64,000 bases of DNA from Toxorhynchites rutilus septentrionalis (GCF_029784135.1 NC_073746.1:166648825-166712824); one strand, 5' to 3'; shown: positions 10,429 through 21,748, numbered from the stretch's first letter. The notes: generated from the letters alone by a model not told the origin. Numbers and translations are program-made.

Positions 10429-11732
10429 AAGGGTGTGTTACATCAAATTGCATCACGGAAAAAACGCTGTAGAAATTCGCCCAGTAGACCGATCCTTTTG
10501 AAAATTTTAGACAGTAAAATAAAAACTATTAAACAACTTTTGGCATTTTCTTTTTATTCATACTTCGAACCCAAGCCCGTATGCTCGCACCTTCCTCTTT
10601 ACCCCGTCCATAAGGTTCTGTACAACGTCAGGTTGTAGTTTTTTTTAACAGAAATCCATTTTCTCTTGAAGTCCGCCTCCTATTTGACAACTTTTGGGTT
10701 CTTCCGGAGGGCCTGCTTCATAATCGCCCAATATTTCTCTATTGGGCGAAGCCCCGGTGCGTTGGGCGGGTTCATTTCCTTTGGCCGAAGGTGACCCCGT
10801 TGGCTTCGTACCACTCCAACACGTCCTTTGAATAGTGGCACGGAGCGAGATCCGGCCAGAAGATGGTCGGGCCCTCGTGCTGCTTCAATAGTGGAAGTAA
10901 GCACTTCTGTAGGCACTCCTTAAGGTAAACCTGCCCGTTTACCGTGCCGGTCATCACGAAGGGGGCGCTCCGCATTCCGCAAGAGCAGATCGCTTGCCAC
11001 ACCATGTACTTTTTGGCAAAATTGGATAGTTTCTGCTTGCGAATCTCCTCCGGAACGCTGAATTTGTCCTCTGGGGAGAAGAACAACATGCCCGGCAGCT
11101 GACGAAAGTCCGCTTTGACGTAGGTTTCGTCGTCCATTACCAGGCAATGTGGCTTCGTCAGCATTTCGGTGTACAGCTTCCGGGCTCGCGTCTTCCCCAC
11201 CATGTTTTGCCTTTCGTCGCGGTTAGGAGCCTTCTGAACCTTGTATGTACGCAGGACCTCCCGCTGCTTGGTCCGCTGGACGAATGAACTCGACATATTC
11301 AGCTTATTGGCGACATCCCGGACCGAACTTCTCGGATCACGTCTAAACTGCTTAACTACGCGCTTGTGATCTTTTTCACTGACGGAGCATCCATTTTTGC
11401 CGTTCTTCACCTTCCGGTCGATGGTTAGGTTCTCGATGTATCGTTTTAGTACTCTGCTGACCGTGGATTGGACGATTCCCAGCATCTTACCGATGTCCCA
11501 ATGTGACAACTCCGGATACTCGAAATGAGTGCACAGGATTAATTCACGACGCTCTTTTTCGTTCGACGACATTTTTCCAAATTTACGAAAAATTGACAGT
11601 GAAGCATGGCCAACGTGATCTATACACTCTTATCTGATTATAAGCGAAAGCTGAAGATATAATTACTAAATTACTAAAAATTAAATTTCTACAGCGTTTT
11701 TTCCGTGATGCAATTTAATGTGACACACCCTT
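10429..11732 (-). mobile_element. ITmD37E-type (DD37E) transposon, copy 1
   Basis: This 1304-bp element has long terminal inverted repeats starting AAGGGTGTG and containing TTGCATCACGGAAAAAACGC. It is flanked by TA at 10427-10428 and 11733-11734, the target duplication of IS630-Tc1-mariner elements. It carries one minus-strand transposase gene. Copies 2 and 3 are at 47326-48634 and 51005-52304, all in the same orientation. Confidence 0.95.
10558..11572 (-). pseudogene. DD37E transposase, broken (copy 1)
   Basis: The gene would cut and paste its own element. The start MSSNEKERRELI is followed by two helix-turn-helix regions (LSHWDIGKMLGIVQSTVSRVL; SSVRDVANKLNMSSSF). The catalytic triad is D in VMDDETYV, D in WPDLAPCHY and E in LRPIEKYW; the last two are separated by 37 residues, as counted in the intact frame of copies 2 and 3. 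That is DD37E, the class described from mosquitoes. Lesions: one base is missing near 10782 (GGCCGAAGG versus GGCACGAAGG), shifting the frame after VTFGQRK, and a nonsense codon follows KNPKVVK near 10680. The last part of the protein is open only in the -1 frame after an A-rich run (see findings). Not functional. Confidence 0.92.
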
Positions 11733-11734
11733 TA

Positions 11735-12130
11735 AATCTCTAAATCCCCAAAAAAAAATCAAAATTTCAATATTTTTTTTATTACTTCATCCTTACCCGG
11801 CCAGGCCCTTTGGCCCTTTCCAAAAAGTGGTCTAATTCTTTCTCGATGATTTCAAATATGCAAAGTTGCTTAAATGACCAATATCTTTACATCCATAACG
11901 TTCCACAGCAATCTGAAAAGATGCTGCCAATGGCCAGTCAAGTTGGCATGAAAGTCGTCGTATGTAGTTCATTTTTTTCAGTACTCTGTGTGAATGGTCG
12001 AAATCATATTCAAACCATTCAATACAAGACCACGCACGTTTCATCGTTATAAACCAAAAAATCACCAATTTGGAAAAATCGAATGTAATTGTGCACAAGA
12101 GCAATAATTTGCGCCACAAATATCATTTTA
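11735..12130 (+). repeat. Repeat family Y, end fragment
   Basis: About 11815-11962 matches the right end of the Y element at 42000-42140: CCAAAAAGT, GCAAAGTTGCTTAAATG, TGTTCCACAGCAATCTGA versus CGTTTCACTGCTATCTGA, and GAGTTGGCATGAAA. The rest of the interval has no recognised feature. Confidence 0.65.
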
Positions 12131-14201
12131 TACCTCGTTCAATTTCTGTAAGGTCTGTTCCCTTCGAATGTCAGACGCCCTCCAGCAAACCCGAAAAGTG
12201 CATATTTTATTCACTGACAAGACGACGGTTCTGTTGCCGATGATGGCTCTTCCATTTCGCCGTTATCATGGTTGAATATTTTATGCTTTCTTGCATAAGC
12301 AGGCCCTCCTCAAATAGTACCCAACTGTGTAACAACAATATATTTTTTGCGGAATTCGTTTTGTGCTGTCACCATTCATTCCTTGGTTCGGAACACCAAA
12401 TCTCTCAACTTTGCTACGCTGGATCAGACCCACCGTCGCACGACACGCTACACGTAAATTGCGTGCATAAATAATTCATTATTCGTGGAAATAGCCTTTG
12501 GACTTGACACTTTGTCCATCATCAGTTCCTGCCGCTGCTGCTTTCTTCCACGGTAACGACCAAATTTAGGACAGATTCGCCGGAGAATCAAGTAAACATG
12601 TTTTCGTACCCTTTGCCAAATAAATCTAGCTATTTATGAAATAATAATAAGATTGCAGCGCACATGCTTCGACCCACATCAAGCTTCTTTCCGACCTGTT
12701 GAATTTGGGTTCGGCTACCTGGGGATCAGGTGCGGGTGAAATGAAATAATGAATTCTATAAAAGGGGTCCCCCCCATGTCGATAGCCGTGAAGTTACGTC
12801 CGATCTCATCAGTCATAATCTTTTTTCCGGGACTGCTGGAATATGCAATGATATCATGAGGGGGTCAGTAAATAAAGTTTTACGTGGCTTCGAATGCATA
12901 CTGTAAATGTGTTTCTTGCTCATAAATGAGTTTGATCATTAATTGGCTGGAGCTTAAACGGTCAATCTTTAATTAAGTAACGATCATTGCGTATTTCCTG
13001 AGTATCTTATATCACCCATATCACCCATTCCAATATAAGTTGTGCTATAAAGTAAAAATGGCTTCAACGGTGTTTTGAAACGTAAGCTTCGTGAAACAAT
13101 ACGATTATTATTTTCGTCCCGCTGAGGAATGTAAATTTCCATTTCTCCCCCTCGAAAAAAAAACAAAAAAATACATGAAATGAAACTACCGAAAAATGAA
13201 AGCCAATGTAAACACAGTCATAACAATGAGGTTGAACGCTCGCACCGCATCTGTTGGGGGCGGTAAGCATATGAAATGTGAAATTTATCGTTGGGGTGAA
13301 GAATAAACGAACAAAAAAAACACCCAAGCATAAAAAAATACTCCTTCTAAGTCTAACTCGAAGAAGAAAAACCTTGATCGTGAATGTGAACTTACGATTT
13401 GGCTTTTTCTCCCGACTTTCTGCTGTCTCTGCAATTTCCACCCATAAGCTAACGGCGGAGGCTATCACTGGCGGTGTCTTATTCACTCCGCCTCGAGAGC
13501 AAAGTGGTTTCGGTCCGGAGCTTGGCGAACCATAAATTCAAGCATATTTTATTCATTATTAATGGTCATTTGAATTGCCGGCTATGAGCCGCATGGCCCT
13601 CCGAACTCTCGACGGCTGCGGAAAACTACTTTCGTACAAGAGCGGAGGGAGAACTTAAACCGGTCTATCAGTCGGGCAACATATTGCTCTTGTAAACTGC
13701 GGTCAGAAGTCATCGCACGACGGAGCCCTTTCGGGGGATGGCTCCAGCCAGTGAAGAACCTATGAGGTTTGTTTCCTTACTCAGTACCTTTTTGTTAGAG
13801 GTTTATATTAATAGTGGATAGATGGTTATACTGATGAATTGTTTTTACGTTCAGTTTTAAGTCATAGTTATCGGTGGAAGCAAAAATTCGAACTTAAACA
13901 AACTTAAGTGTGATACACAATAAAATTCTATATAAGATATTTGAAACATCATCCATAGGCCAAACTGTTGATGCTAAAGTTTTTTTTTACATTTTGCATT
14001 CCATTTCTCAGTGAAATCAATTATCAATATCATTTACACTCACATTTCTGCTCAAAAAATGTTGCTGAAGAAAAGGAAACAAACTCATGCCTTTCTGGTA
14101 ACATCATTCTAATTTGAGTAACATTTTCATTTTGCTTGACATCACGACTTTATTTTTTCTCGTCATAAATGGAAAACAATTTAACAATTAATTTCGAAGT
14201 A
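12131..14201. other. Unassigned stretch
   Basis: No gene recognised. A GC-richer island at 13570-13770 and the minus frame 13064-13486 (140 codons, Phe-rich low-complexity segments) match nothing known to me. Confidence 0.4.
12757..12814 (+). promoter_or_regulatory. Weak core-promoter candidate
   Basis: TATAAAAGGGG at 12757 is followed by an arthropod initiator-like TCAGTC at 12809-12814. The spacing (about 54 bp) exceeds the usual 30 bp, and no gene follows, so this may be chance. Confidence 0.15.
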
Positions 14202-14574
14202 TTAGGCTGTCAAAAAAGTCCTGCGGTATTTCCGCGAGGTGTCGTTGTAAGCGCGTAGTTCTAGTTGTATTCATTGTATCGAGTCATACTATAGCTTGTT
14301 GGAAAGGTATTAATATAGCGCTATAATATAGTCCTTGACAGTGTTTTGTTTGGTTAAGTCGTTCGTGAGTTATAGTGTCGCAAATATTGGCTATCCGAGA
14401 TTTTTGCCAATAAGGAAGCGAGCTTCTATAACAGGGGTATTATGAAGTTGGCATCTCGTTGGGAACAAGTCATCGAACAAAACGGCGCATATTTGACTTA
14501 AAACAGATGATTGTAACTAATTTTATGACCAAATGAAAATTCAAAAAAATACCGCAGGACTTTTTTGACAGCCT
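14202..14574 (+). mobile_element. Mariner internal-deletion derivative (MITE)
   Basis: The left end TTAGGCTGTCAAAAAAGTCC and the right end (rc GGACTTTTTTGACAGCC) match the full mariner at 16428-17711. The derivative keeps the 5' non-coding end to the transposase start (GTCGCAAATAT) and jumps to the last ~50 codons (TTGGCTATCCGAG...), removing roughly 0.9 kb. It could in principle be mobilised by a relative's transposase. Its last bases are eroded (GCCTTTTTTG instead of GCCTAATA). Confidence 0.9.
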
Positions 14575-16427
14575 TTTTTGACATATTGACTATTTGGATT
14601 CTAAAAAAAACTAATTACTAATGTCAATTTTTTAATTTCTTTCCAGAAATTTACACGGACCCGTCTCTTTGATATCGACAATTTTCAAGGTAACAGAGCT
14701 GCATATCAATTTTCTATTGTCATTTTTTGAGTCATATTTCAAGAAAAAAAAAGCAGAATAAATCCCTTATGCTGAATCGTTGACAATGAAAAATGAATGA
14801 TGATATGCAAAAGTTTTCACGTATTTTCTTTGTGAATTTCAATTTTTTCATACTTTTGGTCTGTACGTTTCTGTACGTTTCTGAAACAGAGCAGTCAATA
14901 CGATGATGATGATGATGATGATGATGGTCCCGCCACCTTCCCCTACAGAGGTTTGAGCAAGACGAGTTATCTAGAAGATATTAACTTTTTTCTTAGCTTT
15001 GAAATCAGTTTACCAAAAAAAAACGAACTGATTTTACCTACAGATATAAATTCAAAAAATGTTATTTTATTACATTATCAAAAGAGAAGCCAATACTCAG
15101 TCTCATCCTCCACTGAGCCGATACGGTCCCGACGAGGCCCTTGCAGCCAATTGGTCCACCAGAGCACGAGTCCAACCGCCAGCCTAGTTTTGGACAGACA
15201 ATGACTATCCCCATCCAGAGAAGTCGAGAAATTTTCCATTACGGAAAAATCCTAGACCGGCTCTCACAAAAACTTTTATTTTATATCCTTTATATCTGTG
15301 AGACGCGCGCGAGGCTCAAACTTATGTAGACTACTTTTATTTTATTTTTTTAACTAATACATAAGAAAACAACAAAATTAAAAATAAAAATAGTCCATCA
15401 TCACCAAGATCATGACAGACATAATACTGATAAATACAAATTAAAAAAACAAATAATATTGAAAAAAAAATTCCACATATAATCCGTTAAAAAAACTTCG
15501 TCAGATAAAGTATTCATTAAAAAAATATATAAATAAAATCTACAATAAACTGTACACACAAAGTTATCCGTTCGTATAAAACTTCGTCAGTTACTATAAT
15601 TCGTCAAAAATAAGAAAAAACATTATTCGGCTGTTAAGAAAATACAGCTTTAATGTGTGAAATACAGGGCCTCTTGAATTCTGTTAGTGTTGTTGCGCAT
15701 TTAATATGTCTTGGCATCGAGTAAATAACGAGAACCAACCTTAGATGTAGGGTTCATTTATTTCATATCGTTGGGAGTATCGTCGGGTCGACATCAGTTG
15801 CTGGTCGATAGTCGAGCGAGTTCAAAAACAGCATTTCTCAATGCTAGAGCGGTGTTAGGTTATGATTAGTTTCCTTTTTCCACTTTAGTTCAGTTTTCAA
15901 TATCATAGGTTAATTGAAATATTATAGAATAACATGTAGAATGCGTTCTCGTAAACATAAACTTGCAGTTCATAATGTAACTATACAAATCAACCACCTG
16001 TCCACATTACTCCCAATGTCCCTCTTACCCACACCTCTCCTTTAATCACAGCCGAATGTAGAATGGGCTCAAAATCACTTCGAAGCAGCGATGCCAAATA
16101 TTATTTCGCTTTTTCCATTCCCATCTTCCTTATTTTTATATTATCGAATTTGAATTTGGAGGAAAGTCGTATTACTGATGTTGAAGAATATGCCACAATA
16201 ACAAAAAATCGAGAGCAGTATTTATGAGGATCCTTCAGCGTTTACCTTTCGCAACCAAAAATTTGTGTTTCTAACTTGTTAAATGTGGCAGTGTTTGTAC
16301 TCATCGGTAGGAATTATACGAATACTCGCGGTTGACTCAAGGCTAGTCTTAAAATAATGTTAAATGAAATATGCAATTAATCATTCGTCATTTTATATAA
16401 AATTTTGGTATGTCTATAATCTATATA
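14575..16427. other. Unassigned stretch with microsatellite
   Basis: No gene recognised. It holds a (GAT)n tract at 14902-14926 and a SINE-like fragment listed separately. The remainder is AT-rich. Confidence 0.45.
15085..15270 (-). mobile_element. Feilai-like SINE body fragment
   Basis: On the minus strand GCCGGTCTAGGATTTTTCCG, GTAATGGAAAATTTCTCGAC and TTCTCTGGATGGG follow the body of the Aedes SINE Feilai as I recall it (GGTCTAGG...TTCGTAATGGAAA...CTCGACTTCCCTGG). The tRNA head is not recognisable here. Confidence 0.4.
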
Positions 16428-17711
16428 TTAGGCTGTCAAAAAAGTCCTGTGGTATTTTTTTTCTTAATTTTCATTTGTTCATAAAATTAGTTACAATCAT
16501 ATGTTTTAAGTCAAATATGCGCCGTTTTGTTCGATGACTTGTTCCCAACGAGATGCCAACTTCATAATACCCCTGTTATAGAAGCTCGCTTCCTTATTGG
16601 CAAAAAACTCGGATAGCCAATTTTCACAGGCCTCTTTTGTGGCTATCTTCTGACTACCTAGCTCGTTCGCCATGGACAAAAACAGGTGTTAGTCACTTTG
16701 TGCAAGGTCCGGACTATACGGCGGATGCAAAAGAACCACCCATCCGAGCTCCCGGAGCTTCTGGGGCGTCAAAGAAGTGTGTGGCCTGGCGTTGTCCTGA
16801 TGGAAGACAATGCGGCCTCTGTTTATCAAAGATGGCCTTTTCTTCATGAGTGCTACCTTCAAGAGGTCCAGTTGTTGGCAGTACAGGTCCGAATTGAGAG
16901 TTTGACCATAGGGAAGCAGCTCATAATAGATTATTCCTTGACAATCCCACCAAACACACAGCAGAAACTTCCTGGCCGTTAATGAGGGCTTGGCCACCGT
17001 CTGAGTCGCTTCAGCGGGCTTCGACCACGACCGTTTGCGCTTCACGTTGTCGTAAGTGACCCACTTTTCATCGCCAGTCACCATCCGCTTCAGAAACGGG
17101 TCGATTTTGTTGCGATTCAGCAGCGATTCACATGCGTCGATACGGTCAAAGATGTTTTTTTGCGTTAACGTGTGTGGCATCCATACATCGAGCTTCTTTG
17201 TGAATCCAAGCTTCTTCAAATGGTTAATAACGGTTTGATGACTTATCCCCAGCTCTTGGCCGATGCTACGGCTGCTACTATGCCGGTCTTTCTCGGCTAA
17301 TTCAACGATTTTGTCGCAATTTTCGACGACAGGCCTTCCGGAGCGTGGTGCATCTTCGACGACTTCTGCACCAGAACGAAAACGTTGAAACCATAGTTGT
17401 GCGGTGGAAATGGAAACTGTATCGGGTCCATAAACTGCACAAATTTTATTGGCAGCTTGAGATGCATTTTTACCTTTGTCATAGTAGTACTGTAAAATAT
17501 GCCGGATTTTCTCTTTATTTTGCTCCATATTTGCGACAGTATAACTCACGAACGACTTAACCAAACAAAACACTGTCAAGGATTATATTATAGCGCGCAA
17601 AAATACCTTTCCAACAAGCTATAGTATGACTCGATACAATGAATACAACTAGAACTACGCGCTTACAACGACACCTCGCGGAAATACCGCAGGACTTTTT
17701 TGACAGCCTAA
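16428..17711 (-). mobile_element. Mariner transposon, nearly intact
   Basis: A 1284-bp element with inverted ends TTAGGCTGTCAAAAAAGTCCTG / rc, flanked by TA at 16426-16427 and 17712-17713. It carries one minus-strand transposase gene. It sits exactly in the TATATA start of a Helentron-like element (TATATAAAAATGGATTTCTG), so it inserted after that element. Confidence 0.95.
16506..17528 (-). pseudogene. Mariner transposase with one nonsense codon
   Basis: ATG at 17526-17528 (MEQNKEKIRHILQYYYDKGK) to TAA at 16506 spans 341 codons, near the usual mariner length of about 345. An upstream in-frame ATG exists, but the MEQNKEK start fits mariners. Visible are the N-terminal helix-turn-helix, a second one (SIGQELGISHQTVINHLKKLG), and catalytic motifs TGDEKW, HQDNARPH and YSPDLAQSD. 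The normal SDYHLF is SD-stop-HLF: Tyr is replaced by TAA at codon 280 (16689-16691), right after the last catalytic Asp. I count 33 residues between the second and third Asp instead of 34, because one residue is missing in HTSL-TPQKL compared with HTSLATRQKL-type relatives. Otherwise the frame is open. Probably inactive, and fairly recent. Confidence 0.92.
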
Positions 17712-17713
17712 TA

Positions 17714-18396
17714 TATAAAAATGGATTTCTGTCTGTATGTCTATCTGATTCTTAAGGACTCGGAAACTACTGAATTGAAAAATATCAATCAGAGTATTAA
17801 AAAAAACATGACAATTGAAAATTTCCGAAAGCTCTGAAAGAAAAAGGGAACATTCGGAAAATTAAATTCCCTTATGTTCTGCAATTACATAGTGACAAGT
17901 GCTGTTAGTTCACTTGATGTTTGTGCTAGCGAAATTGATCTTTGTTCGAAACTGGAAATGGATTTTTATGTGATGAAACGCACTCATATATCTTCTTCTA
18001 TCTATACCAATAAAAAAGTATCGCCGAATGTGTTGATAAGAGCAGAACTCGAGGAAGGAATTGTCCGATTTAGGACTGTCTTTGTTCTATCATATTTTCT
18101 GTATAAAACATTTATTCCGTGCAACGGAGAAACATGTTATTTGCAAGTGGTTGAAAAATTTTGAACGAGAATTGTGTCTGAAAATAATCTGATATTATAA
18201 TGATGAGTTTTAATTTTAGGTAGTAGGAATTTTACAGTAAAAGGTAAATTCAACGAGGTCGATTAGAAGATCAATCAATGAACAGTTCTGCGATTGAACC
18301 CATGAACTTGCTCATAGTAAGAAAACGTGAATGTTTGAAGGTATTGATTATAAAAAACAAATTTTGGGCGGGACGAAGTTTGCCGGGTCAGCTAGT
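17714..18396 (+). mobile_element. Helentron-like (Helitron) non-autonomous element
   Basis: The start AAAATGGATTTCTGTCTGTATGTC after TATATA, and the end GGGCGGGACGAAGTTTGCCGGGTCAGCTAGT, fit insect Helentron-type ends as I know them (TATATAAAAATG start, GC-rich subterminal hairpin, CTAGT end). No Rep/helicase frame is present. The left border has been interrupted by the mariner at 16428-17711; the sequence left of it (TCTATAATCTATA) may be the true edge or the insertion target. Confidence 0.65.
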
Positions 18397-18412
18397 TGAG
18401 TAGTAATTATAT

Positions 18413-18900
18413 TGGGTAGGGGAAAAAGAAATCCATAATTTTTAATGTCGAAAATAACCACATAAATAATCGAAGTCAACCGGCCAAGGAAACAAAGATC
18501 GACCATAAAACAGTTTTAAACCATTTGCACAAAGCCGGATTAAAAAAGAAGCTCGATATTCAAAAAAACATGATGGATCGAATTTCTGTCTGCGAATCCT
18601 TGTCCAAACGAAATGAAATTGACACAATATGAATACAATATGAAAACGATCATGGTCGAAGCGTGTGAAGACCTCAAGCGGTGGTCAAATCAGGACTAAC
18701 GGTCAGGAAAGTTCGACTGTTTATTTGGTGGGATTTTGTAAAGGAATAATTCATTATGAGTTTCATCCGTATGGCTAAACACTAGATTCAGATCTCTACT
18801 GTCAGCAAGTGAATAGTTTGAAACTAGCGATTGACCAGAAACGAGTTACAAGTTTATTTCTGACATTGTTCGTGCCGAATCATATTGAATATCTCGAGCG
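18413..18900 (+). pseudogene. Degenerate mariner transposase fragment
   Basis: The plus strand reads DHKTVLNHLHKAGLKKKLD, then NMMDRISVCESLSKRNEID, and later frame-shifted words VRKVRLFIWWDFV and IIHYEF.PYG...DSDLYCQQ.NSLKLAIDQ. These follow the mariner order (HTH, linker, WWD, LLPYGQT, SDLYCQQL). The N-terminal part is missing, the TGDEKW region is deleted between 18630 and 18650, and stops are frequent. The left edge TTGGGTAGGGGAAAAAGAAA may be a mariner terminal repeat. This copy is far older than 16428-17711 and of a different subfamily. Confidence 0.75.
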
Positions 18901-19029
18901 TACAAAACCCACAATGATCAGGTGATATTGTGCGTTTCATCGCCTACCAACACATTATGCATTGCCTGTTTATCGGATATTACTTTGCTTGCTCTATGCT
19001 CATGGAATAGAACAATTGATTGTAGGTAG

Positions 19030-19515
19030 AACAGAAGAACTGTAAAATATTCTCGACAAAAAAAACAAAGTGTGATGTCGAAATTTTCTAGGTCAAAAAC
19101 TTCGTGAAAAATCAACGCATGAGAATGGGATGTACGCCATTTTAAAGATTCAACTTTTAAAATATTCTACGGAAACATTTTCATCTTGGTGTAGTGGACA
19201 AAACTATGGGAAAGAAATGAGAAATCGATTTCATTCTGTTTTTTTTTCAAAGTTTTTGTGGACTAACACAATTGTTTGCTAACTAAGTCGATAGCAAAAT
19301 CAATCAACAATCAGCATTCATTTGATTCCTAGAACGTTCGTGGAGGACCTTCCAATACAGAGATGTATTGTACAAAATGTAAAAAATTACCTCTTTGATA
19401 ATGGATAATTAAATAAATTATCATGTGTTCGTAGAATATTTTAAAACTAAAAAATGGGTTACGTCCCATCGAAGTTACGGCATTTAAAACTCTGAATGGA
19501 AGCAGATGGAAGATC
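19030..19515 (+). repeat. Repeat family X, copy 1
   Basis: A non-coding dispersed repeat sharing AACTTCGTGAAAAATCAA, GGGATGTAC, GTAGTGGACAAAA, AAATCGATTT, CATTTGATTCCTA and TTTGATAATG with 32200-32372 plus 37096-37330, and in part with 56990-57215 and 62137-62215 (inverted). No open frame of note. Confidence 0.75.
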
Positions 19516-20088
19516 TGATGCAACTGTTACTCTTTACACACTCGTAACATTTTGGTTATCAATAAAACAGTTTTTACTCAAAAACACAATAAGTACACTT
19601 AAAAAAATTATAATTCGACAACCAAATTGAATTTCTTATGAAAATCAGGACAAATGGTAGAATACGAAAAAAAAGTCAACACTCTCCTAAAAAATCTCCA
19701 AATTAGGGCATGTCCTGCTAAATCAGGACAGATGATTTCCCTAAAGCCAGCGCTACATGATGCTACGAATACCCTCGAATGTTGGACGCTCGATGATTCG
19801 ACGCATCGTGTAGTCGACTGACGAGCTACGAACCTCCAATGTCGAGTGTCGAATATTCGCGTTGGAAGGTGATCCGTTCGTTGTGGATTACCTTCCAACG
19901 CGAGTGGCACGAGTCAAAGGATTTTAGTCATTCGTTGAGTCGACACTCGATGACATTCGATACACCGCTACACGATTCGTCCGAATCTATCTTTGGCAGA
20001 TTGTTTTGTTTACAAGTTTTAGATGAAGGAACTATGAAATTGATTCATAAAATTCAAAATATTCGACAAAATATTGCAATTTAAATAT
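19516..20088. other. Unassigned stretch with a strong hairpin
   Basis: No gene. 19858-19875 and 19885-19902 pair over 17 of 18 bases (CGCGTTGGAAGGT...ACCTTCCAACGCG) around a 9-base loop. The surrounding 250 bp is rich in short TCGA-containing inverted words, perhaps the core of an unrecognised foldback element. Confidence 0.55.
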
Positions 20089-20089
20089 G

Positions 20090-20353
20090 TTTTTTTTTAT
20101 CTTCGCTTATTTTTCGTCGGCCTATTTCCGCCACTTCAGTGCCAATCACCGACATCAGGGAGGCGACTCCACCTGTTCCTACCTATCAGACTCAACAACT
20201 CATGAGCCGGGCCAACTTCTTTTACTTCCCCTCCGAAGGAAGACGTAACCAGAGATTTTTTGCCTCAGAAAATTCCAACGACGCCAGCTGGGATTGAACC
20301 CAGGCCGATCGGATTGTGAGGCTGTTACGCTAACCACACAACCACTGGCGCCG
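20090..20353 (-). mobile_element. tRNA-derived SINE, second family
   Basis: On the minus strand the head has an A-box-like TGGTTGTGTGGTTAGCG and a canonical B box GGGTTCAATCCC within a tRNA-like arm pair (GCGCCAGTGG...CCAGCTGGCGTC). A body and an A-rich 3' end (GCGAAGATAAAAAAAAA) follow. A 5'-truncated copy of its 3' part is at 36914-36984. Confidence 0.8.
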
Positions 20354-20896
20354 TCATTTAAATATGTTGATTTCAAGCATTTTTAATTTACTTCCCGATA
20401 TCAGAACAATTGCTACGGCAGCAAATTCAATACTCGCATCGTCATCCAGTTTCCTAACGTTTTTGATGGTAAATAAAAACAATAAACATTCGATCCAAAT
20501 ACTCGCCGATTGTTTGGACCGATTGCATTGAATCGAACATTCTCTTCACCGTGTAGCAGGCCATTCGTCACAACATTTGTCGATTCATCGAGTCAAATGT
20601 TTGAGTACAATATTCTAGTGAAACGTTGGAGCGCCCGCATAACTGTGAACGTGAAAACGAATGCATTGCCTCGACTTCAACAGTCACATCAGAAATAAAT
20701 GCATAGTCGCGAACACGACCGTCCGTCAGTTGAATGTTTAAATGCTCTCTCGGTCGAACGTACACAAATAACGGTGAAAATATGCTATTTTCATTATTCC
20801 ATTCGTGGTCACAACGATCCTTTAATTTCGGCTAATTTGACTGTAGTTTTAATTTCATTTAACTGTCAATGATATGAATGCTTTCTCTCTCTTTAA

Positions 20897-21748
20897 GTGC
20901 GATTCACATACAACATACACGTCACGTTCACGTCCCGTCACGTCACGATACGTCAATGATTCTACCATGAAATTCTCATGAAAACATTCACATACACCAG
21001 CAACGTAACGACCCGTCAGCATACGTTCAACGAGAACGACCGGCAGGGTTTGTAGAAAAGAATAATTGACGGAGACGGACGGCTCGTTTGGTTTTTGTCT
21101 GGGCTTTGTGTCTCGGCTTTTGTTTTGATTTGGTTATACAGTAATTTACATCTACATCGACATTAAGCTAATTGAACAGATCTGTGATGCAACACATTTA
21201 ATTAGACATTTTTACCTCTAGTTGGACATTTTTGTAAACATTGAGTTCGTGGCCCAAATTATGGCCCCCCATTGAAAGTCGCCACCAGTCGCAGATGTCC
21301 AATTACTGGTCAAAACCGACTCCAATGCGACACTGAGTGGTGCCTCAGCATATCGCTTTATAAGTAACTTACTGTATTTTTTATGCCAACATATCTCTTA
21401 GCTCCAAATTTCGGAGTGAAAATCAGAATCAGTTGAGAGAATTATTCTATTTATTATTATTATTGCATAAGGGTCGGACTACGGGGTTTAAGCATTTAAA
21501 TAATTGAATTCAATGATTCTCATTGAATTTTTCAAAATTTAGAACTGATTCTAGGCATGCTGATTTGAAAGAGGGCATTGCAATTTAAAATTGTTGTAGG
21601 TGGCGACACCATGAATAAAATTAAATAAATCATTCGTTTGGCATTTGACGTAACGGTGCTGGTGGAAGCATTGACTGCATGTGTGAATTGGTGGAGACGT
21701 TCACGGAACGTAGACGTTCTTCTCCGTAACGTGCTATGTGAATCGCAC
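20897..21748. mobile_element. TIR-bounded element, 852 bp
   Basis: The termini GTGCGATTCACATA (20897-20910) and TATGTGAATCGCAC (21735-21748) are exact inverse repeats of 14 bp. The subterminal zones are full of ACGT words (CACGTCACGTTCACGTCCCG on the left; GAACGT and TAACG words on the right). No transposase is present. A TA-flanked MITE is nested at 21139-21374. A target duplication is not obvious, so the superfamily is open. Confidence 0.55.
21139..21374 (+). mobile_element. TA-flanked MITE, copy 2 (nested)
   Basis: Starts CAGTAATTTAC and ends GTAACTTACTG, with TA at 21137-21138 and 21375-21376. It is the inverse-oriented relative of 1022-1247 and lies inside the 20897-21748 element. Confidence 0.8.

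Noticed and set aside
13064..13486. 140-codon minus frame
   Set aside because: Phe-rich low-complexity translation of AT-rich DNA, no homology recognised.
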